DNA of 33,603 nt from CAVWDI01 sp046259385 (GTDB lineage Bacteria > Chloroflexota > Anaerolineae > Anaerolineales > UBA4823): positions 1-33,603 of the forward strand of contig JBJYWI010000169.1 in assembly GCA_046259385.1 (NCBI GenBank). The letters run 5' to 3'. Below, one piece after another: positions 14,876 to 24,219 of this stretch (position 1 is the first letter of the stretch; each line of letters starts with the position of its first letter). Under the pieces are notes generated by a model. It was given only the letters and a program-made list of their open reading frames with translations, was not told the DNA's origin and searched no databases. The position numbers were made by a program, and so were the translations under genes.

Positions 14876-16669
14876 TTGAGCACCGACAATATCCTAGTAC
14901 TGGGTATTCTGGCAGGCGCCATTATCCTGTTTGTGAGCGAAAAAATCCGGGTGGATGTTGTGGCTATGATTGTATTAGCCGCCCTGGTGCTTACAGGGCT
15001 TGTGCCAATCGAGCAGGCATTTTCCGGATTTGCCAGCCCGGCAGTGATTACCGTGTGGGCGGTCTTTATCGTGAGCGGCGGTTTAACCCGCAGCGGTGTT
15101 GCCGACACGATTGCAAGGCTGGTAATGCGTTTTGCGGGCGCAAATCCAATCCGATTAATCTTGCTGATTATGCTGGGGGTTGGCTTGATGTCAGCATTTA
15201 TGAATAATATCGGCGCAGTAGCGATTTTGCTTCCAGCAGTTGTCAGTATTGCCAGGGAGACAAAAACTGCTCCCTCCAAATATCTCATCCCATTAGCATG
15301 GGCATCGCTCATGGGCGGCAATATGACCATGATAGGAACCCCACCAAATATTCTTGCATCCGGTATATTAGAAACATACGGCGGTTTGGAGCCGTTCCAA
15401 TTCTTTGATTTTATGCCGATGGGGATTTTAGTGCTTGCTACAGGCGTTTTGTATATGCTGTTAATCGGGCGCCGGCTGCTCCCAGAGCGAACGAGCGGAG
15501 TCGAACTCACCCAAAGCTACCAGGTCGAGGATTATCTGACGGAAGTACGGATATTGGAGGATTCTCCATTGATCGGTAGAACTGTCAGAGAGGCGGACCT
15601 TGATAACCAGTACGGGTTAAATGTGATCCACATCCACCTGTGCTGCCAGGACAGCGAGACTGCCTCTCCCACCAGCGAACACCATCTGGAACCCGGAGAT
15701 GAGCTGCATATTGAAGCTAATGCGGATGCAATTCTGCAAGCCACTGAAAACCTCAAACTTATGCCTGTGCCCGACCGTGAGATACAAACTCTTGAGGAGG
15801 AACCGTCTCGCAGCGCTTTTGAACTGGCGGAAGTGGTGTTGTCCCCAAAATCTTCATTGAACGGGAAAACTTTCAAGGAGATTGCTTTTCGATCTCGATA
15901 CGGTCTATCGGTACTGGCACTACGCCATCAAAGTAAACTGCTTTACTCCAGACTGGCGGAAAGACCGCTTTCATTTGGAGATTCCCTGCTGGTTCAGGGA
16001 CCAGCAGAAAATATTGACAGGCTGCGATCGGACAGAAATTTTTTGCTGCTCGATATGCCCAAGCAGGAACCGCGGCGGGTTAATAAGGCTCCTATCGCCA
16101 TTTTTATACTTCTGGGAGTATTGATGGTTGTCAGCACCAGCCTACTGCATGTTTCTATTGCTATGTTTATTGGGGCGTTATTGATGGTGTTAAGCGGTAC
16201 ACTGACGATGGATGAAGCTTACCAAGCAATTGAATGGAAGGCGGTCTTTTTAATTGCAGGTATGCTGCCGCTTGGTCTGGCGATGGAAAGCACGGGCACT
16301 GCCCAGCTAATCGCCAAACAGATCATAAGTTTGATCGGGGATCAGGGCGCGATCGCGGTTATGATGGGAATTTATATAATGACCGGTCTTTTAACGGAGG
16401 TGATGTCAAACGCAGCTGCAACTGTTCTGGCAGTTCCAATCGCCATCGATGCTGCTCTTGGTCTGGGTGCAGACCCACATGCCTTTGTTATGGCAATTGT
16501 GATCGCTGCTTCAACTTCCTTTCTGATGCCGATTGGTCACCAGGTCAATGTGCTGGTATACGGACCGGGCGGATACCGGTTCTTTGATTATACAAAAGTG
16601 GGTGTATGGCTGAATTTGCTGTTGCTGATCATGACAGCCATCTTCCTGCCGATCATCTGGCCGCTTTAG
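14876..16669 (+). CDS. SLC13/DASS-type permease with two RCK_C (TrkA-C) domains
   Basis: The protein has an N-terminal membrane half (about residues 1-200), two cytoplasmic TrkA-C-like domains (about 205-290 and 310-390, each ending in a GDxLxxxG-like segment such as LEPGDELHIEANAD and SFGDSLLVQGPAE) and a C-terminal membrane half. The signature loops MNNIGAVAILLP, GGNMTMIGTPPNI and MSNAAATVLAVPIAIDA match divalent-anion:Na+ symporters. The split layout is common in bacterial SLC13 proteins for sulfate, phosphate-like anions or dicarboxylates; the ligand is not decidable. I prefer TTG 14876 (597 aa) because GGGGA lies 5 nt upstream; an in-frame TTG at 14864 would add four residues but has no RBS. 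It is 16 nt ahead of mrpA, so probably in the same transcript, which suggests Na+-coupled transport served by the antiporter. Confidence 0.87.
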   Translation: MSTDNILVLGILAGAIILFVSEKIRVDVVAMIVLAALVLTGLVPIEQAFSGFASPAVITVWAVFIVSGGLTRSGVADTIARLVMRFAGANPIRLILLIMLGVGLMSAFMNNIGAVAILLPAVVSIARETKTAPSKYLIPLAWASLMGGNMTMIGTPPNILASGILETYGGLEPFQFFDFMPMGILVLATGVLYMLLIGRRLLPERTSGVELTQSYQVEDYLTEVRILEDSPLIGRTVREADLDNQYGLNVIHIHLCCQDSETASPTSEHHLEPGDELHIEANADAILQATENLKLMPVPDREIQTLEEEPSRSAFELAEVVLSPKSSLNGKTFKEIAFRSRYGLSVLALRHQSKLLYSRLAERPLSFGDSLLVQGPAENIDRLRSDRNFLLLDMPKQEPRRVNKAPIAIFILLGVLMVVSTSLLHVSIAMFIGALLMVLSGTLTMDEAYQAIEWKAVFLIAGMLPLGLAMESTGTAQLIAKQIISLIGDQGAIAVMMGIYIMTGLLTEVMSNAAATVLAVPIAIDAALGLGADPHAFVMAIVIAASTSFLMPIGHQVNVLVYGPGGYRFFDYTKVGVWLNLLLLIMTAIFLPIIWPL

Positions 16670-16685
16670 CAGGATAGTAATCAAC

Positions 16686-19600
16686 ATGGATTTTCCCTTA
16701 TACCTTCCGCTATTATTTATCCTATTTGGATTATTAACCGCATTGGTCTATGGAGTTCATTTCATAAATAACAAGCTGCCCGTAAACCTGGCAGGCTGGT
16801 TTCTGGCTTTGTTCCCTCTTTCGGCCTCTGTTTGTCTGATTCTGATGCTTACTCACATTCAGGATGGATCGAGTTTGACTTTCTCGGTCAACTGGCTTCC
16901 CAGCCTGAACATCGCAGCCAGCCTGTATTTTGATAACCTGAGCGCGGTGTTTGCCCTGCTTGTGACTGGGATCGGCACCCTGGTGACAATCTACAGTGGA
17001 TATTACTTTAAAGGCGATCGAAGCGCCTGGCGGTTCATGGCTTTCCTGATGTTGTTCATGTTCGCCATGCTTGGCTTGGTTTTGGCGGGCAACCTTATAC
17101 TGCTTGTCATTTTCTGGGAAATCACCAGCGTCGCTTCGTATTTGCTGATCGCTTATAAATATAAATCAGAACAAGCCCGGAAAGGTGCGTTTAAAGCTTT
17201 ACTGATTACAGGGATGGGGGGGGTCGCTTTGCTGCTCGGGGTGATCTTTATTTTCTCCATCACCGGAAGCACGGAAATAACGGACCTGCTGGTAAATTCT
17301 GAACTGCTTCGTCAAAACGACCTTTATCTTCTAATTTTAGCTCTGATCGCTCTGGCAGCTCTGACAAAAAGTGCCCAGACTCCTTTTCATATCTGGCTTC
17401 CAGATGCAATGAGCGCCCCAACGCCTGCCAGCGCATACTTGCATTCTGCCACGATGGTAAAAGCTGGAATTTACCTGCTGGCGAGATTGAACCCTGCGCT
17501 AGGTTTAACCGAGGTCTGGTTCTGGGTATTCAGCTCGATTGGTTTAATTACCATGTTGACCGGTGCCTATCTGGGATTCAAACAGAACGATCTCAAGGCT
17601 CTGTTGGCTTATTCAACTATCAGCCAGCTTGGTGTGATGGTTCTGTTAATCGGGCAGGATTCGGATATCGCGTTCAAGGCTTTGGTGATTTCTGTTATCG
17701 CCCATGCGTTGTATAAAAGCGCACTATTCCTGACAGCCGGCATTGTGGACCATCAAACCGGGACTCGTGATTTGCGGAAATTGGGCGGTTTGGGGCGCTG
17801 GATGCCTTACAGCATGGGCATCGCGATTCTGGCGGGACTTTCCATGGCAGGCCTGCCTCCCATGTTCGGATTTTTAGCCAAGGAAACGCTGCTGGCTACT
17901 TCAATCCATCCATCCCTACCAGAATTTGTCGCGGCGTTATTTCCCGCTTCCGCTGTTATCGCCGGGGCGTTTATTCTTGCACAGGCAGCCTTATTTGTAT
18001 GGCATACATTCCTGGGCAGGAGTCGCGATCCGGACTTGCATCCACGGGAAGCGCACTGGGGGATGCTTATCCCAGCATTTATCCCTGCTTTTCTTTCAAT
18101 ACTCCTGGGATTACTGCCGGAACCTGAAGAATTTGCCTCTTTCCTTTCAAATGCTGCTTCCATTTCATATGGAGCGAAAGTTAAGGTCTCACTTGACTTG
18201 TGGGCAGGTCTTACAGTTCCGGTTATTCTCTCAATCGTTGCGGTCGCTTCTGGAACATTGATCTTTATTTTTAGATGCAGGGTGCGCACAATCCAATTAA
18301 AAATCGCTCCATATCTGGGCATAAACAATTTCTACTATAGTCTCTTAGATGTGGTCGAAAAGGTAGGGTTTTGGGTTACCAGAACCCAGGGCGGAAAACT
18401 TCGCATATATCTAACAGTAATGTTAATCAGTTTGCTTGGTCTGGTTGTCCTTTTCACAGGGGTACCGGAGATAGGCGGGATTCCGCTTGCTCTGCAGCCG
18501 TCCTTAAATCTTGGTTTTGCTATTTCAGTCCTGCGCATTTTTGCCTTGGTTGTAATCATCAGCGCCGCACTTGCCAGTGTGTTTATTAAGCGTGATTTTG
18601 CTGCGATTCTATCTCTGGGTGCAATGGGTTTGAGCGTTGCGATCTTTATGGTGTTGGAACCCGATCCGGATTTGGCTCTTGTCCAGATGGTTGTAGATCT
18701 TCTGGCTGTTGTGATCCTTGTGCTTGCCTTGACCCGCCTGCCGAGGTCGCAGCGAATGCGCGCAAGTGAACTCACTTACGAGCAAAGCAGACTCAGCCTT
18801 GCAAGGGATGTGCTGGTATCAGCTGCTCTGGGTACTCTGGTGGCATGGATTGCTGTGATCGCTCTGCTCACCCGGCCGCGTGAAAGCGTATTAACTCCGT
18901 TCTATGAGGCAAACGCCAAGCTGCTCACTGGCGCAAAGGATATCGTCGGCGCAATTGTTGTAGATTTCCGGGCTTTCGATACTTTGCTGGAGATCAGCGT
19001 GTTCAGTATTGCCGGGCTTGGAATTTACACCCTCTTGCTTTATGCATCCAGATTGGCAGGTGACCAGGTGGTTGATGAACCGCTATCCAAACCCGGCATT
19101 CCGGGTACTTTTGGTATTGGCGGATTAAGAACATCCTCATTTGTACATGCACTGGCATACGCTTCGCTTCCGTTTTCATTGATTCTGGCTATGGTCCACA
19201 TGATGTATGGGCATGATCAGCCGGGGGATGGTTTTACAGCCGGTGTTATCGTTGGGTTAGTTGTCGCATTCTGGTATGTGGTATTTGGTTACAACGAAGT
19301 GAAGCTGCGCCTTAAGTGGCTGAGACCCATGCTGTTCATCAGCAGCGGTATTTTGCTGGCGATTTTTACCGGCATTTTTGGGGTATATTTCAACGGCAGT
19401 TTTCTTTCCAACGTCAATTTCGGCGTTTTGTACGGCATACCTTTGCCGGATGGTTTTAATTTAAGCACTTCATTTTTATTTGAGGTCGCAGTTTTCCTCA
19501 GTGTACTCGGCAGCATCTCTTTTATTCTCAGCGCGCTTGGCCATCCGAGAATCAGCGACACGAAAAGTAAGTTGGAAGTTATATCAATGAGAAAAACAAA

Positions 19601-19703
19601 TAAAGCTGAAAATGGTAAAAATCAGGTTGCTGTACCTAAAAAATCCGAGTTAGGATCCACAAAGAACGGAAAGGATTCCGGGGTCTTGAAACAGGAGAAT
19701 TGA
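16686..19703 (+). CDS. mrpA: Mrp Na+/H+ antiporter subunit A fused to a subunit B domain
   Basis: This 1005-aa polytopic protein has the proton-translocating antiporter core related to NuoL/ND5. The conserved Glu is in FWEITSVASYLLIAYK and the Lys-rich helix is in LTKSAQTPFHIWLPDAMSAP, followed by SAYLHSATMVKAGIYLLARL. A DUF4040-like segment follows (about residues 610-690), then a MrpB-like domain (about 800-960) containing LAMVHMMYGHDQPGDGF and AGVIVGLVVAFWYVVFG. The separate mrpB gene is therefore absent. A highly charged 45-residue tail follows the last helix. Mrp complexes exchange Na+ (or K+, Ca2+) for H+ using the membrane potential. It begins a compact operon: mrpC starts 1 nt after its stop. 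ATG 16686 was chosen because the first helix follows directly. Confidence 0.93.
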   Translation: MDFPLYLPLLFILFGLLTALVYGVHFINNKLPVNLAGWFLALFPLSASVCLILMLTHIQDGSSLTFSVNWLPSLNIAASLYFDNLSAVFALLVTGIGTLVTIYSGYYFKGDRSAWRFMAFLMLFMFAMLGLVLAGNLILLVIFWEITSVASYLLIAYKYKSEQARKGAFKALLITGMGGVALLLGVIFIFSITGSTEITDLLVNSELLRQNDLYLLILALIALAALTKSAQTPFHIWLPDAMSAPTPASAYLHSATMVKAGIYLLARLNPALGLTEVWFWVFSSIGLITMLTGAYLGFKQNDLKALLAYSTISQLGVMVLLIGQDSDIAFKALVISVIAHALYKSALFLTAGIVDHQTGTRDLRKLGGLGRWMPYSMGIAILAGLSMAGLPPMFGFLAKETLLATSIHPSLPEFVAALFPASAVIAGAFILAQAALFVWHTFLGRSRDPDLHPREAHWGMLIPAFIPAFLSILLGLLPEPEEFASFLSNAASISYGAKVKVSLDLWAGLTVPVILSIVAVASGTLIFIFRCRVRTIQLKIAPYLGINNFYYSLLDVVEKVGFWVTRTQGGKLRIYLTVMLISLLGLVVLFTGVPEIGGIPLALQPSLNLGFAISVLRIFALVVIISAALASVFIKRDFAAILSLGAMGLSVAIFMVLEPDPDLALVQMVVDLLAVVILVLALTRLPRSQRMRASELTYEQSRLSLARDVLVSAALGTLVAWIAVIALLTRPRESVLTPFYEANAKLLTGAKDIVGAIVVDFRAFDTLLEISVFSIAGLGIYTLLLYASRLAGDQVVDEPLSKPGIPGTFGIGGLRTSSFVHALAYASLPFSLILAMVHMMYGHDQPGDGFTAGVIVGLVVAFWYVVFGYNEVKLRLKWLRPMLFISSGILLAIFTGIFGVYFNGSFLSNVNFGVLYGIPLPDGFNLSTSFLFEVAVFLSVLGSISFILSALGHPRISDTKSKLEVISMRKTNKAENGKNQVAVPKKSELGSTKNGKDSGVLKQEN

Positions 19704-19704
19704 A

Positions 19705-20040
19705 ATGGAATACTTGACAACAGCAGCGATTGGGATTCTTTTTGCGATTGGAATTTTCCAGATGTTGCGCCGGAATGTAATTCGCTCGGCAATGGGCTTA
19801 ATCATTTTGTCGAATGCGATTAATTTATTTCTACTGAGTTCGGGTGCCTTTCCGGGAATATTTCCAGCGTATACCGATACGCCTCAGGAACTGCACAGCG
19901 ATGCCCTGCCGCAAGCGTTAGTGCTCACAGCAATCGTGATAAGCATGGGAGGCATTGCTTTTGTACTCTCGATACTCAACGTCATCTCATCGCGTTATAA
20001 GACCAGCGACCTGGATGAAATCCAGGGATTGAAGAATTAA
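19705..20040 (+). CDS. mrpC: Mrp Na+/H+ antiporter subunit C
   Basis: This is a 111-aa membrane protein with three predicted helices and the MrpC/NuoK pattern: GIFQMLRRNVIRSAMGLIILSNAINLFLL, then DALPQALVLTAIVISMGGIAFVLSI. Its length equals that of known MrpC subunits. It is part of the hetero-oligomeric antiporter, needed for assembly around MrpA and MrpD. ATG 19705 follows CAGGAGAATTGAA, and the spacing to mrpA is 1 nt, so translational coupling is likely. Confidence 0.93.
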   Translation: MEYLTTAAIGILFAIGIFQMLRRNVIRSAMGLIILSNAINLFLLSSGAFPGIFPAYTDTPQELHSDALPQALVLTAIVISMGGIAFVLSILNVISSRYKTSDLDEIQGLKN

Positions 20041-20066
20041 AAGCTTAGGTGGATACGAGTTTACAA

Positions 20067-21581
20067 ATGGAACCCAGGCAGCTAATCCTACTTCCAGTAT
20101 TAATCCCGCTAACAGGCGCTTTTCTGATACTGCTTCTGCGCCCATGGAAATCCTGGCAAAGGCGGTTGGCGTTTTTTGTGATGCTTGTGTCACTGTTATG
20201 CAGTTTCTGGCTTTTGTTACAGGTTTGGCAAAGCAAAACCGCTGCTGTTTATCACCTTGGCGGTTGGGTAGCTCCATACGGCATTTCTCTGGTAGCCGAT
20301 CCTTTATCAACTTTCATGGTACTAATGAGCCAGCTTGTGCTCTTGATGGGTATCATTTATTCAATGGGAGCAAGGGATAAAGCCATCCAGTATCCCACTT
20401 TCTATCCACTGTTTTTGTGCCTGGCAGTAGGGCTGACAGGCGCCTTTCTTAGCGGCGATCTTTTTAATCTTTTTGTGTTTGCGGAACTGCTAGTTATTTC
20501 CGGAACAGTGTTAACCGCGATCTCGGATGATCGTTATGGGGCAGAGGCAGCATATAAGTATTACTATATCAGCCTGCTGGCGTCAACATTTTTGCTGCTG
20601 GCAATAGGCTGCCTGTACATATCATATGGTTCGTTAAACTTGGCAGACCTTGCGATGCGAATTCGTTTAAACCCTGCAGCGCCGCTGCTGCCGGTTGCGA
20701 TCGGGCTTCTTTCAGCGACATTTATGGTAAAAAGCGCCGTTTTTCCATTTCATTTCTGGCAGCCAGATTTCCATTCCGCATCCTCAACCCCAGTCAGCGC
20801 CATGCTCTCTTCGGTGGTGGTTAAACTCGGAATTTACGGATTCCTGCGAATGACCACTTTATTATTTGTTCAACAATCTCTGCAGATCCGAATTCTATTA
20901 ATTAGTGTTGGAATTTTCAGCGTTTTTTTTGGGGGTTTATCGGCAATCGGCACACACAATGCCAAACGGATGCTGGCTTATTCAACCCTGGCGCAGGTCG
21001 GTTTTATCCTGGTGGGGATCAGCTGGAACACACCGCTTTCAATCGCAGCCGCCCTGGTTTTTGCCTTCAACCACAGTTTGATCAAATCCGCCATGCTGAT
21101 GCTGGCTGGTTCGGTTGCCAGCCGGACTGGTGAAAAGTCTGCCGCATTTGATATCCTGATGGGAACTGGGAAGCACATGCCTTTTGCTGGGCTCCTGTTT
21201 TTTATCGGCGGTCTGGCGCTTGCTGGGATTCCACCCACGAACGGTTTTATCAGCAAATATTTAATTTTTAACAGCGGCGCTGCTCTGGGTGAATACGCTG
21301 TGCTGATTCTGCTTGGGTTAGGCGGTGTTCTGTCGCTAATATATACAATGCGCGCCTTCCAGAAAATCTGGTGGCTCCCAAAAAAGGTTGGCAGCTCAAT
21401 AAAGCCAGAGGGTGACCGGTTGATTGCCCCAGCCGTTTTGATCGTCCTCATCCTGGCTTTCGGAATATGGGCTGAACCGCTTGTCCAGATCAGCCAGACA
21501 GCAGGCGTGTGGCTTCAGGATCCCATGAATTATCTACAGGCGGTTCTTGGCCCGGCAGTAGTAATGATTGCTGGAGGGTAA
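20067..21581 (+). CDS. mrpD: Mrp Na+/H+ antiporter subunit D
   Basis: This antiporter-core protein of about 504 aa is related to NuoN/NuoM. Key motifs are the acidic helix LFVFAELLVISGTVLTA, the Lys-containing FMVKSAVFPFHFWQPDFHS, SAMLSSVVVKLGIYGFLRM, and later AYSTLAQVGFILVG and FNHSLIKSAMLMLAGS. MrpD and MrpA are the two proton-translocating subunits. I chose ATG 20067 because LILLPVLIPLTGAFL follows shortly and an AGGTGG lies upstream, though at a long 14-nt spacing. A GTG at 20049 is in frame and would add six residues. The gene follows mrpC closely and its stop touches the mrpE ribosome binding site (GGAGGG). Confidence 0.92.
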   Translation: MEPRQLILLPVLIPLTGAFLILLLRPWKSWQRRLAFFVMLVSLLCSFWLLLQVWQSKTAAVYHLGGWVAPYGISLVADPLSTFMVLMSQLVLLMGIIYSMGARDKAIQYPTFYPLFLCLAVGLTGAFLSGDLFNLFVFAELLVISGTVLTAISDDRYGAEAAYKYYYISLLASTFLLLAIGCLYISYGSLNLADLAMRIRLNPAAPLLPVAIGLLSATFMVKSAVFPFHFWQPDFHSASSTPVSAMLSSVVVKLGIYGFLRMTTLLFVQQSLQIRILLISVGIFSVFFGGLSAIGTHNAKRMLAYSTLAQVGFILVGISWNTPLSIAAALVFAFNHSLIKSAMLMLAGSVASRTGEKSAAFDILMGTGKHMPFAGLLFFIGGLALAGIPPTNGFISKYLIFNSGAALGEYAVLILLGLGGVLSLIYTMRAFQKIWWLPKKVGSSIKPEGDRLIAPAVLIVLILAFGIWAEPLVQISQTAGVWLQDPMNYLQAVLGPAVVMIAGG

Positions 21582-21583
21582 AA

Positions 21584-22063
21584 ATGCGCTATTTACCATT
21601 TGTAATTTTTAATACAATTATTTACCTGTTGTTAACCGCCAATCCAGAACCATTAAATATCCTTGCCGGCGTTGTGATAGCGGTCGGGATATCCATACTT
21701 CTAAAACCGGAGATTAAACAGTTCTCATGGCGAAGGTTTCCATCAACAGCACTGGCATTCATCAGGTACTTGGGGATTTTAATTTACGATGTTATCAGCG
21801 GGGGGTTGATGGTCGCCAGATTGGTATTGAGCCGGAGAATTGATATTAATCCAGGTGTAATCGCGATACCATCTAAGTGTGATTCGGAACTGGCTACTGC
21901 TCTAAGCGCCCATTCAATCAGCCTGGCACCCGGTGAAATGGTTGTTGAAATCGATGACCAAGGTGTAATGTATACTCATATCCTCGATATCCGTCCAGGT
22001 ACGAGGTACCGGCAGCAGGCACAGAAGTTGAGAAGTGATTTGTTGAGTAAGATCTTTCAATAA
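21584..22063 (+). CDS. mrpE: Mrp Na+/H+ antiporter subunit E
   Basis: The protein has 159 aa, with N-terminal hydrophobic helices (MRYLPFVIFNTIIYLLL and ILAGVVIAVGISILLKP), a third at FIRYLGILIYDVISGGLMVARLVL, and a soluble tail with the MrpE pattern SISLAPGEMVVEI and GVMYTHILDI. The subunit is needed for complex assembly. The frame is open further upstream to 21509, inside mrpD, but ATG 21584 has GGAGGG at ideal spacing and begins the first helix. It lies 2 nt after the mrpD stop. Confidence 0.9.
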   Translation: MRYLPFVIFNTIIYLLLTANPEPLNILAGVVIAVGISILLKPEIKQFSWRRFPSTALAFIRYLGILIYDVISGGLMVARLVLSRRIDINPGVIAIPSKCDSELATALSAHSISLAPGEMVVEIDDQGVMYTHILDIRPGTRYRQQAQKLRSDLLSKIFQ

Positions 22064-22084
22064 TTCAAATATAAAAAGAGAAAA

Positions 22085-22363
22085 ATGCTTGAAACGCTGC
22101 TTTTAATTGTCCTTTATATTTCCCTCTTTATCCATATACTTCTGATCGGAGTAAGTGTATGGCGGGTCTGGCAGGGCGAGAACATAATCGATCGCTTGAT
22201 GGGTACTGACTTGATCAGCACCCTCACCCTAGCAATTCTTATTCTGATTGCATTGTTTGAAAGAAACAGCATTTTTATTGACGTGGCAGTCGGTTTGGAT
22301 GCCCTGGGTTTTGTATCCACGATTGCCCTGGCAAAATATATTGCAGATGAACAGATGTTCTAA
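22085..22363 (+). CDS. mrpF: Mrp Na+/H+ antiporter subunit F
   Basis: This 92-aa protein has three helices. It shows the MrpF pattern GENIIDRLMGTDLISTLTLAILILIALFERNSIFIDVAVGLDALGFVSTIALAKYI, quoted here only to locate key residues: the DR-x3-D acidic pair near residues 36-41 and a membrane Asp near 67. It is a small integral subunit of the antiporter. It starts 21 nt after mrpE, with AAAAAGAGAAAA upstream rather than a strong RBS, so coupling to mrpE is possible. Confidence 0.9.
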   Translation: MLETLLLIVLYISLFIHILLIGVSVWRVWQGENIIDRLMGTDLISTLTLAILILIALFERNSIFIDVAVGLDALGFVSTIALAKYIADEQMF

Positions 22364-22446
22364 TTGCAGCTTTATATGAATCTGATTGATGCAGGAGCAT
22401 CTGGGATAGAAATTAACCTACCGGAAAAGTTTGCAGGAGCAGAATA

Positions 22447-22776
22447 ATGGAGGACATTTCAATCATAATAGCGATACTGGCGGTAACGATTGGGACACTT
22501 TTTTCCCTCACCGGAGTTCTGGGCTATATTCGATTTCCGGATGTATACACCAGATTGCATGCATCCGCAAAAGTGAGTGTTTTTGGTGTTGTACTGCTTA
22601 TGGTAGCTGCTGTTCTGTATACTCCACTCAGTTTTGGTAAGGGATTGGTACTGATCTCATTGCTGCTGGTCTCGGGACCGGTAATCAGCCATGCGCTGGC
22701 TTCAGCAGCTTACCGGATAAAAATCCCCCTGATGAAAACGAAAAGAAACGATCTTGCTGATCGAGCCGGTCAATAA
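22447..22776 (+). CDS. mrpG: Mrp Na+/H+ antiporter subunit G
   Basis: This 109-aa membrane protein has the MrpG signature LTGVLGYIRFPDVYTRLHASAK and a GPVISHALASAAYRIK motif near the end. It has three predicted helices and completes the A/B-C-D-E-F-G set. The gap of 83 nt after mrpF is the largest in the operon. ATG 22447 has GCAGGAGCAGAATA upstream. It faces the minus-strand metal-binding lipoprotein gene, with 68 nt between the two stops and no obvious T-tract terminator. Confidence 0.9.
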   Translation: MEDISIIIAILAVTIGTLFSLTGVLGYIRFPDVYTRLHASAKVSVFGVVLLMVAAVLYTPLSFGKGLVLISLLLVSGPVISHALASAAYRIKIPLMKTKRNDLADRAGQ

Positions 22777-22844
22777 AACGGGCATTTATCAATAGAACAG
22801 TCCAATTCCGGGACCTGTTTTGTCAGCTCGCCTGATGGTTTCTG

Positions 22845-23747
22845 TCAGCGAAGCGCATCCACGATGGCGTTTGTATTGTAGCGCATGTAGTCGAGGTATG
22901 ATCCGGCATCCCCGTCCGGGTCGCTGAGTGAACCCGTATAGAAAAATATCAGCTGCACGCCAGTGTCCTGTGAAAGGCGCTCGGCGAGAGCGGGGTTGAC
23001 GGTTTTGCCGACAAAAACTGCCTTTACGCCCAGCTCGGCGATGGCGTCTTCAATCCGGGCGAGTTCCTGGGCGGTGGGCTCAGCCAGACTGCTGTATCCA
23101 GGCACAATTGCCCCTACCTGCTTGAAGCCGTATTGCTCAACAAAATAATCCAGGAGGGTATGATCAGTCACAATTAAGCGGTTTTCAGGCGGAATCGCAG
23201 CTACCTTGGTGCGGATCCAGGCATCCAGTTTATCAAGTTCTGCCCGGTATGCATGTGCATTTGCGGCATATTCTCCAGCGTTCGCCGGATCAGCCTGGCT
23301 CAGGGCGCGCTCGATATTGTTCACCCAAATCTTCACATTGTTTGGATCAGTCCAGACGTGTGGGTCGACATCCTGGAGATCATCTCCCTGACTGTGCAGG
23401 TCAATCCCTTCAGAGACATAAACCACCCTCTTGCCAACTCCGGAACTCTCGAGCAAATTGTCCAGAAAAACTTCCAGCCCGGCGCCGTTTGCAAAAACCA
23501 GATCGGCACCTGCAAGCTTGGCGACATCCTGCGGGTTGGGTTCAAAACTGTGTGGATCGCTCCCAACAGGAAGAAGAACGGAAAGATGGATGTTGTCTCC
23601 CCCTACCCGGGAGACAACGTCGCCGAGGATATTGGTGGTAGCAACCACTGACAGGTCTTTTACGTCTTCAAGGGGTTGAACAGTAGTCGCTTGGGAGGCG
23701 CAGCCTACCAGTAAGAAAATGATCAGGATCGCAAACAGTGTTCTCAT
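22845..23747 (-). CDS. Zn2+/Mn2+-type ABC transporter substrate-binding lipoprotein
   Basis: This is a cluster A-I metal-binding protein of about 300 aa. It has a signal peptide with lipobox LLVGC, so it is a lipoprotein outside the membrane. Metal-ligand positions are seen in VGSDPHSFEPNPQDV (first His), VDPHVWTDP (second) and VTDHTLLDYF (third). The His-rich loop of zinc-specific ZnuA is absent and the short acidic stretch HSQGDDLQDVD stands there, so Mn or Zn is undecided. No permease or ATPase gene is beside it, which is unusual since these normally form an operon. I prefer ATG 23747, with GGGGA at good spacing; an in-frame TTG two codons upstream is possible. The gene is convergent with mrpG. 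Confidence 0.87.
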   Translation of the reverse strand: MRTLFAILIIFLLVGCASQATTVQPLEDVKDLSVVATTNILGDVVSRVGGDNIHLSVLLPVGSDPHSFEPNPQDVAKLAGADLVFANGAGLEVFLDNLLESSGVGKRVVYVSEGIDLHSQGDDLQDVDPHVWTDPNNVKIWVNNIERALSQADPANAGEYAANAHAYRAELDKLDAWIRTKVAAIPPENRLIVTDHTLLDYFVEQYGFKQVGAIVPGYSSLAEPTAQELARIEDAIAELGVKAVFVGKTVNPALAERLSQDTGVQLIFFYTGSLSDPDGDAGSYLDYMRYNTNAIVDALR

Positions 23748-23753
23748 ACTCAA

Positions 23754-24219
23754 AGTCCCCGTAACTGAAAATAATTATCACTAACACATTGATTTTATAG
23801 GTAAAAGCGGATGGCGTCAAGAGCCTGAGATAACTAGGTAAAAAATATTTGAGCAAGAAAGCTAGCCGCGTCAGAATATCTGTAAAATTGTGTGACCGGA
23901 TTTATGCATCATTGTTTAATAATGAAGGTTGGTTAGAAAGAAAGAAGTTTTTTTGAATATCGGAAAAAAGTGTGCAGATTTATTAAACTTGAAAGCAATC
24001 TGCATTCCCATCCGGCTAATATGGTGTGATCCGTGATTTTCCTGCGATATAATCTTCACAGTGTAAAAAATAGACGTATAATTGCCGGAAAAACTTCAGG
24101 TGATAGAATTTGAGAATTTCATATGTACTCCGCCTGGAGCATTTTCATTCTTGCGCTCTCTCCTGTAACGACAGGGGTTAATTAATCACGATTCACCATT
24201 TTAATAAAAGGACACGTAT
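23754..24219. other. Divergent intergenic region upstream of the CBS protein
   Basis: About 465 nt of AT-rich sequence separate the metal-binding lipoprotein (minus) from the CBS gene (plus). A promoter candidate is annotated separately. A small inverted repeat, CCTGT-AACG-ACAGG, lies at 24162-24175. A short TTG-initiated frame near 24110 has no RBS and is not called. Confidence 0.45.
24055..24082 (+). promoter_or_regulatory. Candidate sigma70-type promoter for the CBS/USP genes
   Basis: TTCACA (24055-24060) and TATAAT (24077-24082) are 16 nt apart. The -10 is a perfect consensus and the -35 matches five of six. It would give a leader of about 130 nt before the CBS start codon. A second TATAAT at 24048-24053 has no good -35. 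Confidence 0.45.
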
